Part shown: piece by piece, positions 54,724 to 61,731 of the stretch | Numbering within the stretch: the first letter of the stretch is position 1 | How the letters are laid out: the number at the start of each line of letters is the position of its first letter | Source: Scytonema hofmannii PCC 7110 | GTDB lineage: Bacteria > Cyanobacteriota > Cyanobacteriia > Cyanobacteriales > Nostocaceae | NCBI RefSeq assembly: GCF_000346485.2 | Contig: NZ_KQ976354.1 | Location: 2,503,162 to 2,567,161, forward strand | Direction of reading: 5' to 3' | DNA: 64,000 nucleotides | Made by a program: the position numbers and the translations under genes | Notes under the pieces: generated by a model | Seen by the model: the letters and a program-made list of their open reading frames with translations, nothing else | Databases searched by the model: none | Told to the model about the DNA's origin: nothing

Positions 54724-55983
54724 ATGGCAAAATCTATTCGCGTAACTAAAGTTTCATTATTTGAAATTCTATCAATGGCAGTGGAAGCCCTTTGGAGCAA
54801 TCGCCTCCGCACTGGGTTAACAATGCTGGGTGTGATTATTGGTATTACTTCTGTCATTGCCGTAACCTCTGTAGGGCAGGGTATTCAGAAAGCAACCGAG
54901 TTGCAGATTCAAGCTCTTGGTTCTAATGTCATGCTAGTGCTGGCAGGATTTGCTCGCACTGGGGGGATCAGTCAGGGTGTAGGGACCTCATCAACTCTCA
55001 CCTGGGAGGATGCACGAGCAATTGACGAGCAAGTTACGGCGGCGCAGTCTGTCACGGCTTATCTACAGCGTGGAGTTCAGGTGGTTTATGAGGGACAGAA
55101 TATTTCTACCACAGTTCTGGGTACCGATCTCAATTACCCAGAAGTCAGAAACGTCCACCCTCAAGAAGGGCAATACTTTACTCAAGAAGATTTGGATAAT
55201 GCCAAACCAGTGGTTGTTCTGGGCAGTAAAGTGCGGGACGATCTATTTGGTGTTGGGGGGTCAGCTATCGGGGCTAATATTCGCATTCAAAATGGACGTT
55301 ATGCAGTTATTGGGGTGATGGAGGAGAAGGGCGCATCAGGGACTCAAAACCAGGACGATCAGATGTACATCCCACTGACGAATATGTCTGCCAGAATTGT
55401 TGGTAATAATGCTCTCAACGGCACAGCTATTAATGGTGTCTGGCTCAAAACTCAAGACGCGGCGCAGTTGGATGCGGCTCAGTTTCAGGTGACAAACTTG
55501 CTCCGCATTCGACACAATATCTATCCGCCTCAAGCAGATGACTTTCGCATCATCAATCAAGTTGATATTATAAACACTTTTACGAGTGTTGTGGGGCTGT
55601 TTACCGTTTTGGTAGGAGCAATTGCTGGTATTTCTCTGATTGTTGGGGGAATTGGTATTGCTAATATCATGTTGGTTTCCGTTGTGGAAAGAACCAGAGA
55701 AATTGGTATTCGCAAAGCAGTAGGCGCGACCAAAAGCGCTATTCTGAGTCAGTTCTTGACTGAAGCAGTGGCAGTGGCTATCGTGGGTGGAGCAATTGGT
55801 ATTGGTTTTGGCATTTGCTTGACCTTTGCAGCTGCTAATGTGTTTAAATTTCCGTTTATTGTGTCCTTCTGGGCAATTGCTGCTGGATTTGGTGTCTCAT
55901 TGATCACTGGATTGTTAGCAGGAGTTATCCCAGCCCGTAACGCGGCTCAACTCGATCCTATTAATGCTTTGCGGAGTGATTAA
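54724..55983 (+). CDS. MacB-type ABC transporter permease (FtsX fold)
   Basis: The protein has 419 aa from the ATG at 54724, 13 bp after the adaptor gene. MAVEALWSNRLRTGLTMLGV and the first helix (IIGITSVIAVTSVGQGI) precede a large periplasmic MacB-PCD domain (about 50-290). Then come three helices including GLFTVLVGAIAGISLIVGGI, IMLVSVVERTREIGIRKAVG and the C-terminal IPARNAAQLDPINALRSD. This split form lacks the fused ATPase, which is the next gene. Confidence 0.92.
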   Translation: MAKSIRVTKVSLFEILSMAVEALWSNRLRTGLTMLGVIIGITSVIAVTSVGQGIQKATELQIQALGSNVMLVLAGFARTGGISQGVGTSSTLTWEDARAIDEQVTAAQSVTAYLQRGVQVVYEGQNISTTVLGTDLNYPEVRNVHPQEGQYFTQEDLDNAKPVVVLGSKVRDDLFGVGGSAIGANIRIQNGRYAVIGVMEEKGASGTQNQDDQMYIPLTNMSARIVGNNALNGTAINGVWLKTQDAAQLDAAQFQVTNLLRIRHNIYPPQADDFRIINQVDIINTFTSVVGLFTVLVGAIAGISLIVGGIGIANIMLVSVVERTREIGIRKAVGATKSAILSQFLTEAVAVAIVGGAIGIGFGICLTFAAANVFKFPFIVSFWAIAAGFGVSLITGLLAGVIPARNAAQLDPINALRSD

Positions 55984-56018
55984 GGGAGGGAGTAGGGAGT
56001 GGGGAGTAGGGAGTAGAG
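55983..56018. repeat. GGGAGTA heptamers inside the export operon
   Basis: About five GGGAGTA/GGGGAGT units begin at the permease stop and fill the 50-bp gap before the ATPase gene. Confidence 0.75.
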
Positions 56019-56033
56019 AAAGAGGAATATAAT

Positions 56034-56738
56034 ATGGCGACGATGATTTGGATGGAAAGTATTACCAAAACTTACCGTTTGGGTGAGACTGAGGTACCAA
56101 TTCTCAAAGGAATTGATTTGACAATTGAGGAAGGTGAATATGTAGCCATTATGGGAATGTCCGGTTCTGGTAAGTCTACGCTCATGAATATTGTGGGTTG
56201 CTTGGATCGTCCCACAAGTGGACATTATGTTTTAGAGGGTCAAAATTTGACTGCTTTAAATGATGATGAGTTAGCTTTTATTCGCAACCAGCGCATTGGC
56301 TTTGTGTTTCAGCAATTCAACCTCTTGCCTCGCGCGACTGCAGTGGAAAATGTTATGCTGCCAATGGTATATGCAGGGGTTCCAAAACATCAACGGCAGA
56401 AGAGAGCGATCGCAGCTTTAACAAGGGTTGGGCTAGCAGAAAGGTTGAACAACCGTCCCAATCAACTTTCTGGAGGACAGCAGCAAAGAGTTGCTATTGC
56501 TCGCGCCTTAGTCAATCGTCCTGCTTTGGTGCTTGCAGATGAACCAACAGGCGCTTTGGACAGTCAAACTTCTCAGGAAGTGATGGATTTACTGAGTGAA
56601 TTAAACCATCAAGGGATCACAATTGTTATTGTCACCCATGAGGCTGATGTCGCTGCCAGAACTAATAGAGTTATTCACGTTAAAGACGGATTGATTGTTT
56701 CTCCTGTTATTGAGCCAACACCGCTAAATAGAATTTAG
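56034..56738 (+). CDS. ABC transporter ATP-binding protein (MacB/LolD type)
   Basis: The protein has 234 aa. Walker A is [10 protein letters not shown], the Q-loop is [20 protein letters not shown], the signature is [15 protein letters not shown], Walker B is [12 protein letters not shown] and the switch is VTHEADVAA. The family (3.A.1.122/125) includes MacB and LolD nucleotide-binding domains. It is the third gene of the export operon. Confidence 0.94.
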   Translation: MATMIWMESITKTYRLGETEVPILKGIDLTIEEGEYVAIMGMSGSGKSTLMNIVGCLDRPTSGHYVLEGQNLTALNDDELAFIRNQRIGFVFQQFNLLPRATAVENVMLPMVYAGVPKHQRQKRAIAALTRVGLAERLNNRPNQLSGGQQQRVAIARALVNRPALVLADEPTGALDSQTSQEVMDLLSELNHQGITIVIVTHEADVAARTNRVIHVKDGLIVSPVIEPTPLNRI

Positions 56739-57163
56739 CGGATTCTGGCTAGGAGTCGGCGTTAACTTTTTGCCCGAAACCATTTGCATGGAATGGCTAT
56801 CTGGTCAACGTTTCCTAGCTATGGGTTGAACCGCTCTACCGCTCTACCAGGGACACGGGCTTCCCGTGTTATTTAGGTGTAGGGTAGCAAAATCCGTAAA
56901 GTCTCTACCTCCATATGTATATATCTTTTGGAGAATGCTCTATGGAAAACAGGTATGCTATTTTGGAGTTCCTGCAGGTAGACTGCTTGTAGGAATTTAA
57001 ATGCCGCTTTATAACAAACTATAAAGATCCTATTGCAAAACTTAATTTAGCATTTTAGGCGAAAAGTTTATTTTGCTTCTAAATTTGGGCATTCTCAATA
57101 ATATCCAGAAGAGCCAACAATTATGTTAGTGCTGCTTCTATTTTTGCATGGAGATTAATCAAT
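56739..57163. other. Intergenic region after the export operon
   Basis: 425 bp. A hairpin ACACGGGCTTCCCGTGT sits near 56856, and the second half is AT-rich. No coding frame, tRNA or known riboswitch was seen. GGAG at about 10 nt precedes the next ATG. Confidence 0.4.
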
Positions 57164-57418
57164 ATGAAAAGCGATTTTCTTTACCCTCATAGAGTATACC
57201 ATGGTGTTGCCACTCCAGAAAATCTCAAGTTTGACGCAATGTTACAATATTTTACACAACGCGTTGATTATATTGTAGGTTTAGAAACTAATGGTAAGCT
57301 TCCAACCATTGAAGCTTTTGAAAGAATCCAGTCTTTGTGGGAACAATTAGATAGTTTTAAAAAAGAACTAGGAATTGGAACACTCCGTTCTAATGGTGAC
57401 CAAAAGCAGAATAATTAG
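57164..57418 (+). CDS. Small conserved cyanobacterial protein (DUF7219-like)
   Basis: The protein has 84 aa: DFLYPHRVYHGVATPENLKF, LQYFTQRVDYIVGLETNGKL and ERIQSLWEQLDSFKKELGIG. The FLYP...Y.G...PENL.FNA..Q.FAQRV pattern is that of a small conserved cyanobacterial family, which I believe is DUF7219. It is helical and acidic, with no membrane segment. Function is unknown. Confidence 0.75.
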   Translation: MKSDFLYPHRVYHGVATPENLKFDAMLQYFTQRVDYIVGLETNGKLPTIEAFERIQSLWEQLDSFKKELGIGTLRSNGDQKQNN

Positions 57419-57467
57419 AGACGCGATCGCATGTTTTATCAGGAAACGAGGTTAATACGGAGAAATA

Positions 57468-57500
57468 AGATCCCCGACTTCTTAGAGAAGTCAGGGATCT
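57468..57500 (+). terminator. Hairpin between convergent genes
   Basis: Arms AGATCCCCGACTTCT and AGAAGTCAGGGATCT (one mismatch) belong to the same family as 10024-10056. It lies 50 nt after the small gene stop. Confidence 0.5.
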
Positions 57501-57532
57501 GAGCTTTAGTGAGTTCGTTCTGCGATACGGCT

Positions 57533-58513
57533 TTAGCCGTTAAGCCTCCGGCTTATCGCATTAGCCAAATTTTCAAAATCCTTATAAATGCTTTTCGCTG
57601 CTTGCATGAAAGTACCGAGAGCACCATCGGCGGGTTTTAGATGAAACATCGGTTTTTGGGCGTCTTTAGCGATATCTATTAGGCTGGCGTAATATTTTAA
57701 CCAACCTAAACAATTAGAATCGTCTGCAATGGAAATATTACAGCTTTCTGAGTTGTTCAATACTGCTTTTCGATAAATGTCTGGAATGTCAGTCAGTAAA
57801 TTTTGATAATTTCTTACAGGGCGATCGAATCTCACTGGATGTTGTCGGATAATATAACCTGCTGGTTCCATCTTTGCCAAAGGAATCTCTATATCTGTAT
57901 TTAGTTCTTGCCATTGTTTTCGCCAATTCTGCAATGTGGTTCCAAGGTTAGTTAAGGCTTTGACGGCAAAAAAGTCTAAGGTAAGTGGAACAATAATATA
58001 ATCCGCAGCAATTAATGCTGCATGGTTAATAGCTCCCACATTAGAAGCTAAATCTATTAGGATAATATTAGCTTCATGGGCTATTGCTGCCTTCTGCATA
58101 ATTTTCCAAAAGACAGATATGAATTGGAAGGCAAGTTTCTGTCGGTGACTATCTTTGACATCATATATCCCAGTTGTCCAAGAGTCTGTCAGCTTGCTCT
58201 CTAGTTGAAAAAGTTCTATGTCACCTGTTAAAAGAGCTAAGCGATCTTCAACTATTTCTAGATATGGCTCGGATATATCGCTTAATCCCCTTAGCAGTGG
58301 AGCAACACTGCCAAAAATAGTATTTTGTTGCAGCCAAAGTTCTTCAAGGCGATCCTCACCTAGAAACATCATAGATAAATTGGCTTGAGGATCTAAATCG
58401 GCTGCAAGTACTCGATAACCCAGTTCTCTGTACATCCATGCTAAATGATAAACTAAGGTAGTTTTGCCAACGTCACTTCTGTTATTAAAAAATGCAATAG
58501 TTGTAGTATTCAT
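57533..58513 (-). CDS. ParA-like ATPase
   Basis: The protein has 326 aa. Residues 1-60 (TTTIAFFNNRSDVGKTTLVY, then GYRVLAADLDPQANLSMMFL) are the ParA/MinD fold. The deviant Walker A reads NRSDVGKTT, lacking the usual signature Lys of KGGxGKT (Arg is in that position). NIILIDLASNVGAINHAALI is Walker B and switch II, and DYIIVPLTLDFFAVKAL follows. No parB is nearby. It overlaps the upstream AlbA_2 gene by 4 bp, so the two are coupled. A plasmid-partition role seems unlikely on this context; a joint accessory function is inferred. Confidence 0.85.
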   Translation of the reverse strand: MNTTTIAFFNNRSDVGKTTLVYHLAWMYRELGYRVLAADLDPQANLSMMFLGEDRLEELWLQQNTIFGSVAPLLRGLSDISEPYLEIVEDRLALLTGDIELFQLESKLTDSWTTGIYDVKDSHRQKLAFQFISVFWKIMQKAAIAHEANIILIDLASNVGAINHAALIAADYIIVPLTLDFFAVKALTNLGTTLQNWRKQWQELNTDIEIPLAKMEPAGYIIRQHPVRFDRPVRNYQNLLTDIPDIYRKAVLNNSESCNISIADDSNCLGWLKYYASLIDIAKDAQKPMFHLKPADGALGTFMQAAKSIYKDFENLANAISRRLNG

Positions 58514-59703
58514 AATCTTTTTCTAACCGTGGCTATCACATAGCTATCATCTATAAAAAACTCTGGTGGTGGGTTGCCATTTTTTTGCAGCTGCTGGCGT
58601 GCGAGTTGAATTCCTATGCCAAAGCGCTGAACATAGCCAAGATTTTTCATGGCTTCAGCAAGGTGAGGATTTCTATAATCTGTTATACCAGGTTGTCCAA
58701 AGTTTTGCCGATTGACTTGACCAAAAGGACTACCAGGATTTTGAATTTCAATGCGATCGTTAAACCAAGAAATTCTTACTGGTGCATTTGTCCCTTCATA
58801 GGTACGGTGCAGAACAGCATTTCTTGCTAGTTGTTGCAGAGCCACTATTGGATAATCTGGTTGACGAACTTCAATGGGACTAGCAGTGATGTCTGTCACA
58901 ACGGAAATATAAGATTGAAGAGTTTCATCTAATATTTCAAGTAAATTAGGAAGCGCACTACTGATTTCTTTTTGATCTTTAATTGGATCGGTGAACTCAC
59001 TACCGTCAATACGAAGAAATTGAATATAGGCACAAGGGACAAATTGTCTTGGATTATTACCTACCACTAATAAACCGAGAATAGTTGGTTTGGGTAGTGG
59101 TTCAACTGTGGCAAATCGCAATGCCATAAGTTGTTGTTCCACAGAACGTTGATTCTCTTCAATAATTTCAGTGGCTAAAGATGCCGTCAAATAAACTCGA
59201 TAGAACAAGTCTATATTTAGGTTATTTAAACTAGCAGATGCAAGGGGCTGAAGGTCGAAAGGTAAGTCTTTAGAGCGTCTTTTCTCTGCTAAACGCCGCT
59301 CTTCTTCTGCTGTAGCAGTTGCTCTACGGGGACCAACCCTTACCCAAACACGTCCATTAAAGCGTACAGGTGGGGCGTCCGATGGTTCCACAATTACAAC
59401 AGCTAGTTCGCATCCACCGATAGTTCGTTTTTGAACAATCATGGTGGGAAAAGGTAAAATGTTCCCATCCGATCGCATAGCTGAAAGCGTCAGTAACAGC
59501 TTATCATCGATGATAAGATTGGCGCAGTTGCCATCATCCCTAACACCAATAAATAAGACTCCTGGCTTTTGATGGTTTGGCAAGTCATTGGCAAATGCAC
59601 AAACTGCCTCACAAAGCTTACCTTTATCAGAAATTGAAGCCTTACGTTCCACCCGATCTGATTCCAAGTCTTTTAGAAGAACTTCCAATTCCTCATCATT
59701 CAT
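58510..59703 (-). CDS. AlbA_2 (Schlafen-like) / HATPase_c_4 ATP-binding protein
   Basis: The protein has 397 aa. Residues 5-130 are an AlbA_2 domain: ESDRVERKASISDKGKLCEA, VCAFANDLPN, GVLFIGVRDDG and RVWVRVGPRRATATAEEER. The C-terminal part has a degenerate GHKL ATPase (LARNAVLHRTYEGTNAPVRI, IQNPGSPFG, FGIGIQLARQQLQKNG), usual for the RecG-like/AlbA_2 family. Members are often linked to regulation or phage defence. It is the first gene of a two-gene unit with the ParA-like ATPase. Confidence 0.88.
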   Translation of the reverse strand: MNDEELEVLLKDLESDRVERKASISDKGKLCEAVCAFANDLPNHQKPGVLFIGVRDDGNCANLIIDDKLLLTLSAMRSDGNILPFPTMIVQKRTIGGCELAVVIVEPSDAPPVRFNGRVWVRVGPRRATATAEEERRLAEKRRSKDLPFDLQPLASASLNNLNIDLFYRVYLTASLATEIIEENQRSVEQQLMALRFATVEPLPKPTILGLLVVGNNPRQFVPCAYIQFLRIDGSEFTDPIKDQKEISSALPNLLEILDETLQSYISVVTDITASPIEVRQPDYPIVALQQLARNAVLHRTYEGTNAPVRISWFNDRIEIQNPGSPFGQVNRQNFGQPGITDYRNPHLAEAMKNLGYVQRFGIGIQLARQQLQKNGNPPPEFFIDDSYVIATVRKRL

Positions 59704-59888
59704 TTATATTATAGTTTTAGCTAACTTTATCTTTTAACTTTTACGATATAGCGCTTCCCAGTCTGGTGAGGTACGATTTGAAATCTGCTTGTATTTTTGA
59801 TAAGGGTTCAAAAAATTTAGGTGTACCTCAGGTGCTTGGGAAAGGCTATATCAATCTCCCAGAAATAATCATAGCTGCCATCCTAAAA

Positions 59889-60269
59889 TTATTGTGGAAC
59901 CAATTTTACTACTGTTTTGATAGGCACTGCTAAGCTGGAGCGACTAATTAGCGCCTGTAAGGGTTTGTCAGGAGAGGAGCCATCCATATACAGTTCCGGA
60001 GCATCCCACAGAGGATCTTTATGCAATCCGTTGATCCCCAAAACCTCACCATGATAGTTTAGCAATGGTGCGCCACTCGTCCCCTTACGTGTATCATTAG
60101 TGTAGCCAATTTGATAGCCTCCCTTTAAAGGTTTGTCTAGCACTAGCGTAACCTGACCAGTGGTAAACATAAATCCATTTTTGACTCCCTTTTCTGTTTG
60201 TAAAGAGGGGGTAACATTTTTCTGGTTTGCAGTATTCTTAACCTTTAACGTAAATCCACCAACAAACAC
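59889..60269 (-). pseudogene. Trypsin-like serine protease, C-terminal fragment
   Basis: The 126 codons contain the serine region YTNDTRKGTSGAPLLNYHGE followed by VLGINGLHKDPLWDAP and RSSLAVPIKTVVKL. This matches the C-terminal half of the cyanobacterial trypsin-like proteases fused to effector domains. The His and Asp of the triad would lie in the missing N-terminal half, and no upstream coding continues past 60300. It is therefore probably inactive. Confidence 0.65.
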
Positions 60270-60379
60270 TAGAAGAAAACGCGGGAAACTATACTGTTCA
60301 GACTAGCGCTAGTCAAAACCTGTCCAAACTTAAGCATTAATGTACTTAAGGTGAGGAAAACCAAGAGCGCTGGGTTTAA

Positions 60380-60907
60380 GCAATTGAAGCTTACTCTACT
60401 GCAATTGAAGCTATTGAAACCAGTCGTTTGATATCAACCGATGACGCACGCCGTCAAGAAATCATTGCTGATTCCATTTCTGTCTATACAAAAATCGTTC
60501 AAGCCTTTATTAACAATGGACAAATAGAACAAGCTATTGAATATGCCGAACGTTCTCGTTGTCGTCGCTTAGTAGATTTAATGGCAAGTAATGACCTCTA
60601 CGGCGATGCTAACATTCCACCTGAAGTAGCAAAATATCTTGAAGAATATGAAACTTTACAAAAACGTATTGATGAAGAACAAAATCGCCTCTCTAACAAT
60701 AGTAATGATGGCAATACAAAAGGAGCATTAGTTGGTAGTACTACTCAAAGTATCACTAGAGCCAGTTTTAATGCTCTCAATAATGAAATAGAGCAACTAG
60801 AAGCTAAAAAACAACAAGCATGGCAAAATATTCGCTCTTATGATCGCATATTGTCTCATGCCGCAAAGAATCACGCTGATCGCGGCAAAATGAATCGTAG
60901 ACGATAG
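60380..60907 (+). pseudogene. TPR region of a CHAT-domain protein, internal fragment
   Basis: The frame opens after a TAA at 60377-60379 without a start: AIEAYSTAIEAIETSR, RQEIIADSISVYTKIVQAFI, GQIEQAIEYAERSRCRRLVD and IPPEVAKYLEEYETLQKRID. This is the TPR and coiled linker that precedes CHAT protease domains in cyanobacteria. After RSYDRIL the similarity breaks and the frame ends, so the CHAT domain is lost. It is divergent from the protease fragment. Confidence 0.7.
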
Positions 60908-60997
60908 TTTGGTCTTCCCAATTCTTTATTTCTGGAAACATCCCGTAAAACTAGCCACGCTAGGTTTTTGGAAAAGTGCTTTTCAATTTTGGAATAA

Positions 60998-61052
60998 GGG
61001 ATTTCCAAGAAATAAACTATCTATCTTATGGGACGGGCGGAGACGCCCGTCC
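60998..61052. repeat. Dispersed repeat family B copy
   Basis: GGGATTTCCAAGAAATAAAC followed by a GGACGGGCGGAGACGCCCGTCC hairpin core, very similar to 41090-41143. The rest of 60908-61221 has no credible gene. Confidence 0.7.
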
Positions 61053-61221
61053 TAATATTAGTGGCGAGCTAGAAGCCTATACCATAAGAATAAATTTTGG
61101 GAGATTTTTTATTTGGAAATTTTTCAGCTATTTTGCTCAAAATGCTCTAACTACGAGATAATAGCAGACAAGCTCACTCCTTTACCATAAATTTTTAACA
61201 AAGTTTTAAAGAGGTGCAACC

Positions 61222-61446
61222 ATGATTACGATCGCTCAAGATCGCGATTTAATAAACCTTGAAAACAATCTGCTACGACAAATCGCAATCAAAGAAAATC
61301 AGTTGAAGATTGCCCAAGAATTTAATATGATCTACGTCGCTGAAACATTACAGAAGCAATTGTTAGAGTTGGAGAATCAACTCCCAGAGTCCTATAACCT
61401 TGAATTTCAAGCATTGATGAGTTTGTTAGATGATGAAGATTTGTAG
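61222..61446 (+). CDS. Small helical hypothetical protein
   Basis: The protein has 74 aa with a strong ribosome site (AAAGAGGTG) 7 nt upstream. It is almost entirely helical and charged: LINLENNLLRQIAIKENQLK, VAETLQKQLLELENQ and LMSLLDDEDL. No family is recognised. A terminator follows. Confidence 0.65.
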   Translation: MITIAQDRDLINLENNLLRQIAIKENQLKIAQEFNMIYVAETLQKQLLELENQLPESYNLEFQALMSLLDDEDL

Positions 61447-61485
61447 TTTGTTAATACAATGTCTTATAGGTCTTTAGTGTTTTTT

Positions 61486-61525
61486 TGCCTCGGTTTACTG
61501 AAGAAAGCCAGAGGCATTTTGTTTT
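61486..61525 (+). terminator. Terminator after the small helical protein gene
   Basis: TGCCTC, then a loop, then GAGGCA, followed by TTTTGTTTTG, 40 nt after the stop. The gap to 61731 otherwise shows nothing recognisable. Confidence 0.6.
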
Positions 61526-61731
61526 GTAAAATCACTCTCCTGCAAGCGGTTCATCCAATTGGGTGAATGCGAAATTCGACCTTGGACGATACTCTGAAAA
61601 TATATCTATAAACGATGAGCGGTCGCCTATCAGCGAAAAAACATGAGTTCTATACTCAAATCTTAACCGAACGCTGAAATGCTGATCGCTTACATTATAT
61701 ACAAACTGTAGCTTGTGAATAAGGTCAGAGA

